From Snodgrassella alvi wkB2 (GTDB taxonomy: Bacteria; Pseudomonadota; Gammaproteobacteria; Burkholderiales; Neisseriaceae), in the NCBI RefSeq assembly GCF_000600005.1, contig NZ_CP007446.1, forward strand, positions 2,382,894-2,446,893: a stretch of 64,000 nucleotides of DNA, read 5' to 3'. Within the stretch, counting starts at the first letter, position 1. Every line of letters starts with the position of its first letter. Shown one piece after another: positions 51,628 through 60,101 of this stretch. The position numbers and the translations under genes are program-made. Under the pieces are notes generated by a model. It was given only the letters and a program-made list of their open reading frames with translations, was not told the origin of the DNA and ran no database searches.

Positions 51628-52290
51628 TTACAACTCTACAGCGTAATAAAATATCCGGCCAATGATAATAATGTGATTAGCTGGTATACAGACATCACTA
51701 TATTCCTTTGTATTAAAGGCATGCAAACGTATTTCTTCGTAGGGCATTGAATATAGTTTCCTGATGCGATACTGGTGATTTTGTTTAATCAGATATAAAT
51801 TACCATCAATAATATTGGTGCGGTTTAAATCTACTGCAAAAATAGTCCCGTAAGGAATAATAGGTTCCATACTATTATCATTTACCGAAAAGCACACCAC
51901 CATTTGCGGATTGATTTTTTTACGCTCCAGAAGCTCAGTTCTTAAACTGATTCTTTTACCGTGCTGAATATGCAGTTGTTTTGACTGCACACTGCCGGCC
52001 TGTTCTATTGAAGAATAAAATGGAACGAGTGTTTGATCCTGATTTTCTGCAATAATATTTACTTCCGCAGCCAATGTTGTGGTTGTAGCCGGAAAAGGAC
52101 TACCACGGCCTTCACGTAACCAAGATAAACTGACACCCAGTATATTGGCCAGTATATCCAGATTTTTCGGTTCGTAATGACCATTCTCCCATTTAAATAC
52201 GGCAGTTTTAGAAACCCCCATTCTATCAGCCACCTGTTGCTGTGACAGAGCCACATGCTTGCGCGCCTGTTTAATCCGATCGCTTAACAT
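51628..52290 (-). CDS. XRE-family regulator with S24 (LexA/CI-like) domain
   Basis: The 220-residue protein has an N-terminal Cro/CI helix-turn-helix (LSQQQVADRMGVSKTAVFKWENG) and a C-terminal S24 peptidase domain. The nucleophile serine is S140 in DNSMEPIIPYGT. Ala98-Gly99 in EQAGSV is a possible cleavage site. The catalytic lysine of S24 proteins is usually about 37 residues after the serine; position 177 is Arg and Lys is at 178 (YRIRKLY), so self-cleavage is doubtful. No prophage genes flank it. It could be a stress or prophage-derived regulator. Confidence 0.85.
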   Translation of the reverse strand: MLSDRIKQARKHVALSQQQVADRMGVSKTAVFKWENGHYEPKNLDILANILGVSLSWLREGRGSPFPATTTTLAAEVNIIAENQDQTLVPFYSSIEQAGSVQSKQLHIQHGKRISLRTELLERKKINPQMVVCFSVNDNSMEPIIPYGTIFAVDLNRTNIIDGNLYLIKQNHQYRIRKLYSMPYEEIRLHAFNTKEYSDVCIPANHIIIIGRIFYYAVEL

Positions 52291-52706
52291 CAGTTATCTC
52301 CTGACTCAAATACAGAATGATGTTAACGTAAATCGTGTTATGTTTTGTTTATACGAATAATCATTTTTAATATATAAAATATGGAAATTTATCCAAAAAA
52401 AGTTAATATTATTTACCCTATATAAATTATCCAATAATATTAATATGATAATTCATCATAAACTTTAATTAATATCATATTACATTAACAATTTGACTTT
52501 TTAAACTTTCAGTTTAACGTCATTTTTACATATTTTTTACACAAAAGTTTGATATAAATCTTATTCTGACATTGTATGTTTGCATTCAAAGCATCAGATA
52601 TTTACCTATTAGATATTAAATATATCTGAATTTTGCCGGATAAATAATTTGAAACGACGAATAAATTTAATAAATATTATCTACAAGTTAATATATGCCA
52701 AAACAA
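52291..52706. other. AT-rich intergenic region
   Basis: No gene was recognised in these 416 bases. It contains the promoter of the XRE regulator, which reads leftward, and ends at the cysN terminator. Confidence 0.4.
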
Positions 52707-52760
52707 TACCAGCCTGAGTATCAGGCTGGTACCAGACAGACAGAATATTAATTCTGTCTG
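52707..52760 (-). terminator. Terminator(s) of the cysHD-hydrolase-cysN operon
   Basis: Two adjacent perfect hairpins lie after cysN: an 11-bp stem at 52707-52731 (TACCAGCCTGA, loop of 3) and a 10-bp stem at 52737-52760 (CAGACAGAAT, loop of 4). On the minus strand the second-read hairpin runs into TTGTTTTG. Confidence 0.8.
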
Positions 52761-52797
52761 CTTATTTTCAATAGATTAACTATTATTGAATGCGGTT

Positions 52798-54093
52798 TTA
52801 AGCAACAGAAACAATCATACCGGCTGCAACAGTATGGTTGGTGGCTTCATCAATCAGAATAAAGGCTCCGGCAGCGGGATTATCCTCATAAGTCGTTGCT
52901 ACCACGGGTTTCTGAATACTAAGCTGTACACGGCCAATATCGTTTAGCTGCAGGCTGTCGCTGTCTTCGCGATGGTTCAGGCTTTGAACATCCAGCAGAT
53001 AATCAACCTGTCTGATTTTGGCGTATACCGTCTGAGTAGTATGCTTGAACCAGTAGCGGCGGGCTGAGTTTAAGGGTTTGCTGTCGAACCAGCACACGGA
53101 AGCACTGATGGTTTTCACTGGCTGTAATGCACTATCTGCTGCCACCAAACTGTCGCCCCGAGAAACATCAACATCATCTGCCAGTACCACAGTCAGCACA
53201 GCTCCTGACTGTGCCTGCTCCACCTGACCATCAGGCGTATAAATGGCCGCTATGGCACTGGTCTGCCCTGCCGGTTCAATACGTATACGGTCGCCCACTT
53301 TCAGGGTACCTTGTTCCAGACGTCCCTGATAACCGCGAAAATCATCTGCGCTGCTGCCATCCAGCCGGGCAACCCGCTGAACAGGGAATAATGCAGGAGC
53401 AGACAGTAACTGGCTGCTGCGATTGGCAGCGGGCAGGCTTTCCAGCAAAGGCAACAGAGGCTGTCCCTGATACCATGGCATATGCGCACTGGCAGTCACT
53501 ATATTGTCACCATTCAAAGCTGATATGGGTACGTAGCTGATATTGTGTAAATCCAGAGCAATAGCCAGTTCAGCATAAGCACGCTTAATGGCATTAAATT
53601 TTTCTTCACTGTAATCCAGTAAATCCAGTTTGTTTACTGCCACAATGATATGCGGCGTACCCAGCAGTTTCAGAATTGCGCTATGACGGCGGGTTTGCGG
53701 CAGTAAGGCTGGTGTATGTTCAGTGTAATCCAGTCGGGTGGCATCTATGAGAATAATGGCTGCATCAGCAGTAGATGCACCTGTAACCATATTGCGTGTG
53801 TACTGCTCATGCCCCGGCGTGTCAGCAATAATAAATTTACGCGCCGGCGTAGCAAAATAACGATAGGCTACATCTATAGTAATACCCTGCTCACGCTCAG
53901 CGGCAAGTCCGTCAGTTAGCTGAGCAAAATCAGGAATGCCGTCGGCGGTACGTTTGTGCTTGCCGTGATACAGCGAAGCAACCTGATCAGCCAGTAAGGA
54001 CTGACTGTCAAACAGCAGTCGTCCTATCAGCGTGGATTTACCATCATCTACGCTGCCGGCAGTAATAAAACGCAATACAGAATCAGTACTCAT
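52798..54093 (-). CDS. cysN: Sulfate adenylyltransferase subunit 1 (GTPase subunit)
   Basis: CysN couples GTP hydrolysis to ATP sulfurylase activity in CysD. The 431-residue protein has EF-Tu-like motifs: P-loop GSVDDGKST at 13-21, ITIDVAYRYF switch I, DTPGHEQYTRNM G3 and NKLDLLDY G4, followed by the beta-barrel domains. There is no fused CysC kinase at the C-terminus. It lies 7 nt after a hydrolase gene that separates it from cysD. Confidence 0.96.
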   Translation of the reverse strand: MSTDSVLRFITAGSVDDGKSTLIGRLLFDSQSLLADQVASLYHGKHKRTADGIPDFAQLTDGLAAEREQGITIDVAYRYFATPARKFIIADTPGHEQYTRNMVTGASTADAAIILIDATRLDYTEHTPALLPQTRRHSAILKLLGTPHIIVAVNKLDLLDYSEEKFNAIKRAYAELAIALDLHNISYVPISALNGDNIVTASAHMPWYQGQPLLPLLESLPAANRSSQLLSAPALFPVQRVARLDGSSADDFRGYQGRLEQGTLKVGDRIRIEPAGQTSAIAAIYTPDGQVEQAQSGAVLTVVLADDVDVSRGDSLVAADSALQPVKTISASVCWFDSKPLNSARRYWFKHTTQTVYAKIRQVDYLLDVQSLNHREDSDSLQLNDIGRVQLSIQKPVVATTYEDNPAAGAFILIDEATNHTVAAGMIVSVA

Positions 54094-54100
54094 CGGTGTC

Positions 54101-54703
54101 TCACTTTTTTAAGGTTGCCGCCTGTGCCAGCATCTGTTGCAGGCTGTCCCGGGCAGGTTCCAGTTTTCTGAAGCCGTCTTCTGCCATCAGATGGCCGCCA
54201 TCAGGGATATACTGAATACTGCTATGCAAGGCATGGGCAATATCGTTACTGGCTGCTTCGGGAACATATGGGTCATTAGTTGAAATAATGCTGTGAACCG
54301 GCATACTGATTTGCTGCAATACTGCAAAATCCGGCTGACTGGCATCGATATAACCATCCAGTATTTGTAGCTTGGGCAGGTGTGCGGCAAATCCGGCAAC
54401 CAGAATCAGACCGCCCAGCCGTGCAGGTTTATGCCGGCTGAGAAATTGCAGCAGTGTAATAACGCCAAGACTATGACCAATCAGAAAAGTCTGTTCATCC
54501 GGCTGCCCGATAAGCTTATCCAGTGTCTGCTGCCATTGCACTGCCTGCGGATAATCCGGCTGAGGCATAAGCGGTACGGTTACTTCTGCACCGGTTGGCC
54601 GGATCTGTGCAGCCAGCCAGTCGAACCAGTTATCCTGCGGACTGCTCTGAAAACCATGCACAATAAATATTCTGGCCGGTAATACCGTTTGTTTTTCTGT
54701 CAT
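54101..54703 (-). CDS. RBBP9/YdeN-like alpha/beta hydrolase
   Basis: This 200-residue serine hydrolase has FIVHGFQSSPQDNWFDWL at the start (oxyanion loop), the nucleophile in GHSLG, and a late HLMAEDGF with the histidine. It belongs by pattern to the DUF1749/RBBP9 (YdeN) group. Its ATG overlaps the cysD stop (TGATG) and it ends 7 nt before cysN, so it is a member of the cys operon. An insertion between cysD and cysN is not standard; the substrate is unknown. Confidence 0.85.
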   Translation of the reverse strand: MTEKQTVLPARIFIVHGFQSSPQDNWFDWLAAQIRPTGAEVTVPLMPQPDYPQAVQWQQTLDKLIGQPDEQTFLIGHSLGVITLLQFLSRHKPARLGGLILVAGFAAHLPKLQILDGYIDASQPDFAVLQQISMPVHSIISTNDPYVPEAASNDIAHALHSSIQYIPDGGHLMAEDGFRKLEPARDSLQQMLAQAATLKK

Positions 54704-55617
54704 CAGAAATAACCTGCTTTCTTGCGCTCTTCCATCGCCGCTTCCGATACCTGATCATCCATACGGGTAGCATTACGTTCGGAAATCGTGGTTTGTGCGG
54801 TTTCAGCAATAATTTCTGCTGCTGTACTGGCTGTACTGGCTACCGGACAGGTGCAGGAAATATCGCCGACAGTCCGGAAACGCACACTGCGCACAATACT
54901 GACTTCACCTTCTTTTTTCGGTGTCAGCTCTGTTACCGGTACCAGCATAGCGTTACGCTCAACGACTTCTCGCTGATGTGCATAGTAAATCTCCGGCAAA
55001 GCAAGCTGTTCACGCGCGATATATTGCCAGATATCTAGCTCTGTCCAGTTGGAAATCGGAAAAACCCGCATATTTTCACCCGGATGCAGACGTGTATTGT
55101 ACAAATCCCATAATTCGGGACGCTGGTTTTTCGGATCCCACTGACCAAATTCATCCCGAAAAGAAAAAATCCGTTCTTTAGCCCGGGCTTTTTCCTCATC
55201 CCGTCTAGCGCCGCCCATTAATGCATCAAAGCCATTGGCTTCAATTGTTTCCAGCAGAGTGACGGCCTGTGCGGCATTCCGTGAATCTGTAGCCCGGCGC
55301 AAAGTAACACTGCCGCGGCGGATCGACTCTTCTACACTGCCGACAACCAGACGTGCACCGAGGCGGCGTACGACTTCATCACGAAAAGCAATAACCTCCG
55401 GGTAGTTGTGTCCGGTATCTATATGCACCAGTGTCAATGGCAGTTGCAGGCTGTGTCCCGGAATCTGAAAGGCCTTTACGGCCAGAGACAGCAGCACCAC
55501 TGAATCCTTGCCGCCGGAAAACAGTAATGCCGGATTGCGTGCTTCGGCCACTACTTCGCGGATAATATAAATAGATTCAGCTTCCAGCCAGTCCAGATGT
55601 TTGTCTTGAATACTCAT
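54703..55617 (-). CDS. cysD: Sulfate adenylyltransferase subunit 2
   Basis: CysD is the catalytic ATP sulfurylase subunit that forms APS. The 304-residue protein has the PP-loop SGGKDS near 38-43 and the family segments DTGHNYPEVIAFRD and MGGARRDEEKARAKERIFSFRD. ATG 55617 with GGGA 5 nt before it is the better start; 55644 is an in-frame alternative. It overlaps the hydrolase gene by 1 nt and follows cysH by 56 nt. The protein ends EERKKAGYF, the usual C-terminus. Confidence 0.96.
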   Translation of the reverse strand: MSIQDKHLDWLEAESIYIIREVVAEARNPALLFSGGKDSVVLLSLAVKAFQIPGHSLQLPLTLVHIDTGHNYPEVIAFRDEVVRRLGARLVVGSVEESIRRGSVTLRRATDSRNAAQAVTLLETIEANGFDALMGGARRDEEKARAKERIFSFRDEFGQWDPKNQRPELWDLYNTRLHPGENMRVFPISNWTELDIWQYIAREQLALPEIYYAHQREVVERNAMLVPVTELTPKKEGEVSIVRSVRFRTVGDISCTCPVASTASTAAEIIAETAQTTISERNATRMDDQVSEAAMEERKKAGYF

Positions 55618-55673
55618 GATATTCCCGTTACGGGCACAGACCATTCTGTCTGCAACCCTGAGTTGATTTCAGC

Positions 55674-56396
55674 TTATTTATGTAAACCACATTCTTTACT
55701 GTCCTGACTTTCCCACCACCAGCGTCCGGCACGAATGTCTTCACCTGCTTTTACTGGGCGGGTACAGGGCTCACAGCCGATACTGGGATAACCTTGCTGA
55801 TAAAGGGCATTAACCGGTAACTGCTGCTGCCGGGCATATGCCCATATTTCAGTTTCCAGCCATTCAGCCAGAGGATTATATTTAGCCATGCCGTGCACCT
55901 GATCCTGCTCTGCCAGAGCCAGAGCCGTACGTGTTGCCGACTGCTCACGCCTTTGTCCGGTTATCCAGGCATCAGCCTGACTCAGAGCACGACCAAGCGG
56001 TTCGATTTTGCGGATATGACAGCACTCACGCCTCAGTGCAACACTGTCATAAAAAGCCAGTTTGCCGTGAGTGGCGATATATGCATTAACAGCGTGTTCA
56101 TCTGGCCGGTATTCCGCAATATGAATACCCCAGTGCTGACGCACTGCCCCGAGCAAGCTCAGTGTTTCACTGTTCAATGCACCAGTATTAAGCGTAAATA
56201 CTTCAATAGGCAGCTGTTCGCGGGCAATCACATCAGTAATGACCATGTCTTCAACCGCCAGACTGGAAGCAAATTTAACATGGTGATGCTGCTGTGCAAT
56301 CTGCTGCAAGCGTGTTGTCAGCTCGGTCGTCAGAGCCGGCAGGCGGCCGGTGGCAGCCGCATCATGCGGAGGAGTCCACAAACGGGGACGCAACAT
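55674..56396 (-). CDS. cysH: Adenylylsulfate (APS) reductase, assimilatory, CysH family
   Basis: This 240-residue CysH-family enzyme reduces activated sulfate to sulfite with thioredoxin-like electron donors. The catalytic Cys is in KECGLH at the C-terminus. It also has RRECCH and GCEPC (Cys-Cys and C-x-x-C), the four cysteines that bind a 4Fe-4S cluster in APS-specific enzymes and are missing from PAPS reductases. Starts at 56396, 56405 and 56471 are in frame; 56396 has AGGA upstream and fits the family. It leads the cysH-cysD-hydrolase-cysN operon and is divergent from cysG. Confidence 0.94.
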   Translation of the reverse strand: MLRPRLWTPPHDAAATGRLPALTTELTTRLQQIAQQHHHVKFASSLAVEDMVITDVIAREQLPIEVFTLNTGALNSETLSLLGAVRQHWGIHIAEYRPDEHAVNAYIATHGKLAFYDSVALRRECCHIRKIEPLGRALSQADAWITGQRREQSATRTALALAEQDQVHGMAKYNPLAEWLETEIWAYARQQQLPVNALYQQGYPSIGCEPCTRPVKAGEDIRAGRWWWESQDSKECGLHK

Positions 56397-56655
56397 GGTT
56401 ATCATTATCCTGAATGCACAAATTATTAATGACAGTAATTGTTTAACCGGATTACTGTCTGAATAGCACAAATAGTAACAAGTGCAGCCGGCATGGAGGA
56501 AAGAATAAAAATTTCTTTCTTTATAACCAAACTTCCGGTCACTGATGCTGCTGTTACAGATATAACTGCCAACGCTTTGGTTAGAAAAAATGCTTCTTTT
56601 TCATCCGGGCACCGGCGCTTATAAGATAGCGTATAAACAACAACGACAAGTCAGC

Positions 56656-58068
56656 ATGAATCACTACCCGATTTTTACCCAACTACACCAGCGTAAGGTA
56701 TTACTGGTGGGTGGCGGCCACGTAGCCGAACGCAAAGCCGGTGCTTTATTAGAGGCAGGTGCGCATCTGCTGGTCGTCGCACAGCAGACTACAGCCAGAT
56801 TTAAAGAATGGTTTGACCGGCAACAGGCTGAACATATAAGTACCGAATTCAGCCCTGATTTATTAAGCGGTATTTTTCTGGTGATTGCCGCAACCAGCGA
56901 TCATGCGCTTAACCGGCGTATTTTTCAGGCAGCCGAAGCAGCAGCCACTTTCTGCAACTGCGTAGACCAGCCTGATTGCTGCTCATTTATTGTCCCGGCA
57001 CTGATTGACCGCAATCCGATACAGGTAGCGGTAAGCAGCGGCGGTCATGCACCTGTGCTGGCACGGCTGATTCGTCAGCAAATTGAATTATTACTGCCCT
57101 TTTCTATCGGACGGGCAGCGGCGATAGCCGGACGCTGGCGTAAACGAGTCAAAGCCACACTGCACAACATGAGCGAACGCAGGCGTTTCTGGGAATATCT
57201 GTTTGAACACAGCCGTTTTAACCAGTATATTGCCCGTGGCAATGAATCAGCAGCAGAAACACTGCTGCAACAACAACTGACACAGCATCAGCCTTTGCCA
57301 CAGGGCGAAGTTACTCTGGTCGGAGCCGGCCCGGGCGATGCCGGTCTGCTGACCCTGCATGCTTTACAGGCGATACAGACAGCAGATGTGGTGTTATATG
57401 ATGCACTGGTTTCAGCAGAAGTACTGGATCTGGTCAGGCGTGATGCATTAAAAATCAGTGTAGGCAAACGTTGCGGACACCATCAGGTACAGCAACAGCA
57501 AACCAATGAATTACTGGTACAGTGGGCGCAGCAGGGAAAACGCGTTGTGCGTCTGAAAGGCGGTGATCCGTTTATATTCGGTCGTGGCGGAGAAGAATGT
57601 GCCATATTGCAGGCTGCTGAGATTCCGTTTCGGATTATTCCGGGTATCAGTGCCGGTCTGGGAGCAACTGCCTATGCCGGTATTCCGCTAACCCATCGTG
57701 ATTATGCTCAGAGTGTATTATTTATTACCGGCCATCAGCAGCTGGCCGACCAGCCTTATGGCTGGCAGACACTCGCCCGTAACCGGCAGACACTGGTCAT
57801 TTACATGGGTACGCTGAAAGCGGCTGAAATCAGCAGACAACTCATTAACCACGGACGTGCTGCCGATACACCGGTTGCGATTATCTCTCATGGTACAATG
57901 TCCAGCCAGAGTGTCTTAACCGGCAGACTGCATCAGCTGGCCGATCTGGCTCAACAGGCTGATACACCAGCTCTGATGGTTATCGGTGAAGTAGTACAGT
58001 TACGGGAGCAACTGGCATGGTTTAAACAGATGGATAACCAATCTGTTGCCAGTGAAGCTGCTGCATAG
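56656..58068 (+). CDS. cysG: Siroheme synthase CysG
   Basis: CysG is a fused enzyme that makes siroheme, the cofactor of sulfite reductase, from uroporphyrinogen III. Residues 1-205 are the dehydrogenase/ferrochelatase module (KVLLVGGGHVAERKAGALLEAGA; TSDHALNRRIFQAAE), and residues 215-460 are the methyltransferase (VTLVGAGPGDAGLLTLHA; GGDPFIFGRGGEE; PGISAGLGATAYAGIPLTHRD). The start at 56656 gives about 470 residues; the longer 56590 reading is rejected because it lacks family residues. It is divergent from cysH and ends before a strong terminator. Confidence 0.96.
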   Translation: MNHYPIFTQLHQRKVLLVGGGHVAERKAGALLEAGAHLLVVAQQTTARFKEWFDRQQAEHISTEFSPDLLSGIFLVIAATSDHALNRRIFQAAEAAATFCNCVDQPDCCSFIVPALIDRNPIQVAVSSGGHAPVLARLIRQQIELLLPFSIGRAAAIAGRWRKRVKATLHNMSERRRFWEYLFEHSRFNQYIARGNESAAETLLQQQLTQHQPLPQGEVTLVGAGPGDAGLLTLHALQAIQTADVVLYDALVSAEVLDLVRRDALKISVGKRCGHHQVQQQQTNELLVQWAQQGKRVVRLKGGDPFIFGRGGEECAILQAAEIPFRIIPGISAGLGATAYAGIPLTHRDYAQSVLFITGHQQLADQPYGWQTLARNRQTLVIYMGTLKAAEISRQLINHGRAADTPVAIISHGTMSSQSVLTGRLHQLADLAQQADTPALMVIGEVVQLREQLAWFKQMDNQSVASEAAA

Positions 58069-58090
58069 AAATTAATCATTTCTCCGGCTG

Positions 58091-58124
58091 AAAAAACAAC
58101 ACGTTCGCAAACGTGTTGTTTTTT
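58091..58124. terminator. Bidirectional terminator (cysG / bfrB)
   Basis: A perfect 15-bp stem, AAAAAACAACACGTT with its complement, with a CGCA loop. Both strands give a T-run, and the flanking genes converge on it. Confidence 0.95.
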
Positions 58125-58138
58125 CATTCAGGCAAGTA

Positions 58139-58612
58139 TCAGTCTGCCTGCGCTGCGGTCTGGGCATAATTAGCCAGACCAACTTCTTCAATCAGGTCTA
58201 GCTGTGTTCCCAGCCAGTCCAGATATTCTTCATTTACTGCTTTTTGCTGTTCAAGCAAATCACGGGAGACAAAATCCAGCTGGCTTTCACATACTGCAAT
58301 GGCATCAGCCAGTGCCACATGTTTTGCCTGTTCTGCCTGCTGGTCACATTGCAGAATTTCAATGATATTTTCGCCAACCAGAATTTTGCCGTATTCCTGT
58401 AAATTTGGCAGTCCTTCCAGCAGCAGAATACGTTCAATCAGTGCATCCGCACTTTTCATATCGCGAATCGAATGTTTGTATAATGCCTCACCCAGTTCGG
58501 CAAAACCCCAGTTACGTAATATCCGTGCATGTAAAAAATACTGATTGATAGATACCAGCAGCAGACCCAGATTTTTATTCAATGCCTGTAAGGCCAGACG
58601 ATCACCCTGCAT
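58139..58612 (-). CDS. bfrB: Bacterioferritin, heme-binding subunit (BfrB type)
   Basis: The 157-residue ferritin-fold protein keeps Met52 (RDMKSAD), the heme axial ligand of bacterioferritins. The ferroxidase ligands of E. coli Bfr are altered: position 18 is Leu, 51 is Asp, 54 is Ser, 127 is Asn and 130 is Tyr, so the diiron site is probably lost. Neisseria has BfrA and BfrB subunits in one mixed shell and this is its heme-binding partner by that comparison. It follows bfrA by 10 nt with AGGAG before its ATG. Confidence 0.92.
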   Translation of the reverse strand: MQGDRLALQALNKNLGLLLVSINQYFLHARILRNWGFAELGEALYKHSIRDMKSADALIERILLLEGLPNLQEYGKILVGENIIEILQCDQQAEQAKHVALADAIAVCESQLDFVSRDLLEQQKAVNEEYLDWLGTQLDLIEEVGLANYAQTAAQAD

Positions 58613-58622
58613 ATCTTTCTCC

Positions 58623-59087
58623 TTACAGCTGGCTTTGCAGATAATTCGGCAAACCCATTATTTCAATCTGGCGTAACTGTTGCTCCAGCCAGTGGGCATG
58701 GTCTTCTTCAGTATCTTTCAGCTGTGTCACCAGAAACTGCCGGGTGACGTAGTCCTGTTCCTGCTCACACAGCTTAATTGCATCTTTCAGATTCTGGCGT
58801 ACACAAAGCTCTGTTGCCAGATCATTTTCAAGCATACTAATCACATCAGTACCGACATTAATTGCATCCGGTACCATTTCCGGTTTGCCATTGAGCATCA
58901 GAATACGGTGAATAAACTGGTGAGCATGATCGGTTTCTTCCTGCATCTCATGGTCTATACGCTGAAAAAGCTTCATATAGCCCATATCTTCATACATGCG
59001 TGAATGCGCAAAATACTGGTCACGTGCGGCCAGCTCTCCTGCCAGTAACCGGTTTAAACAATCCAGTACAACTTTTTTGCCTTCCAT
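58623..59087 (-). CDS. bfrA: Bacterioferritin, ferroxidase subunit (BfrA type)
   Basis: This 154-residue subunit has the diiron ligands E18, E51 (in EETDHAH), H54, an E in the LATELCVRQ helix, E127 and H130 (TEEDHAHWL). Position 52 is Thr instead of the heme methionine, so it cannot ligate heme in the usual way. ATG 59087 is preferred because it restores this numbering; 59108 is an in-frame alternative. It is the first gene of a bfrA-bfrB operon and is the ferroxidase member of the pair. Confidence 0.93.
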   Translation of the reverse strand: MEGKKVVLDCLNRLLAGELAARDQYFAHSRMYEDMGYMKLFQRIDHEMQEETDHAHQFIHRILMLNGKPEMVPDAINVGTDVISMLENDLATELCVRQNLKDAIKLCEQEQDYVTRQFLVTQLKDTEEDHAHWLEQQLRQIEIMGLPNYLQSQL

Positions 59088-59108
59088 GTCTGTTTCCTTT
59101 TTACTCAA

Positions 59109-60004
59109 AACTCTTCTGCTAATTCGTCCAGACAGGCATGCTCAATCACTAAACAGTCGTCAACAAACCGCCCTGACTCATTTGCCGTCATAGCCTGAAC
59201 GTCATTCATAGAATTTTATTTATTAATTTATCGTTGCCGGTATCATCAGCAGATTAGGCGATGCACTGACATCGCGCAGTCATTTATACGGGGAAAAATA
59301 TTCTAAAATAATATCTTTTCTGTCTTGGGTTGCAGACTATCACTAGCCCGCAACCCGACTCCCCTCTAAATAGTTGTATTAACAAAGCAATAAATTCTGC
59401 ATAATCATCAATACAACCATTCAGGGTTATCATAACATTAAATTAAATAACTATTTTTAATCTAAATAAAACTAATTTTCATAATAATTTGATAAAATAT
59501 TCTCAATTTAACAAAATATTAAATAAAAACATAGCTTTATAACAATAATAGTTATCACCATCTATTAAGCTGTTGTAAACAACCTGAAATAGCCATTTAA
59601 TTTATAAAATATTTATAAAATTTAACTTATTTTCACTATTTATTTTTATTTTTACAGCTACATACCCATAATTTTATCAGTTAGTTATCCATGTAAAACA
59701 TAACTATTCGCATTTATTATCGGAGCAGAATATACCAATAAAATAAATACTGCTTAGTATCAAAATTTATGAAAATAAAATAGTTTACCTGAAAGATAGG
59801 CAATGTCCGGAACTTCAATATTGAAGCAATTTGTTTAATACAAGGCTAATACAGTCAATTAGTAGTTATTTACAGATACAGGGTAATACTCCTGACCAGA
59901 ATACAAGAATCATACCGGATGACTTTTGAAAATGATGACTATAGTCTGTCAAATAAGTACTGGCTGGTCAGAAGAAAGCAGAAAATCCGTCTGTAATTAA
60001 CAAA
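59109..60004. other. Long AT-rich intergenic region
   Basis: This is the largest gap of the window, about 900 bases. From 59088 on it should hold the bfrA promoter, probably iron-regulated in this family, but I see no full Fur box. The rest is low-complexity AT-rich DNA. No gene, RNA or repeat was recognised before the inverted repeat at 60005. Confidence 0.4.
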
Positions 60005-60073
60005 AATCCGTACCGGAATTTAAGCTCTCCGGCTGATAAACAATCAGAGCGGAAAAAAATTTCGGTACGGATT
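60005..60073 (-). terminator. Long inverted repeat acting as terminator of the SDR gene
   Basis: A 17-bp outer stem (60005-60021 with 60057-60073, one G-U pair) encloses a second small hairpin, CTGAT/ATCAG. On the minus strand it is followed by TTTTTGTT just after the SDR stop. The long two-tier structure is bigger than a usual terminator. Confidence 0.7.
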
Positions 60074-60101
60074 AATACAGATTACGGTTTAAAGTACTGG
60101 C

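Noticed and set aside
56386-56404. Fur-like sequence at the cysH start (ATCATTATC half)
   Set aside because: Only one half of the 19-bp box matches, and cys genes are not typical Fur targets.
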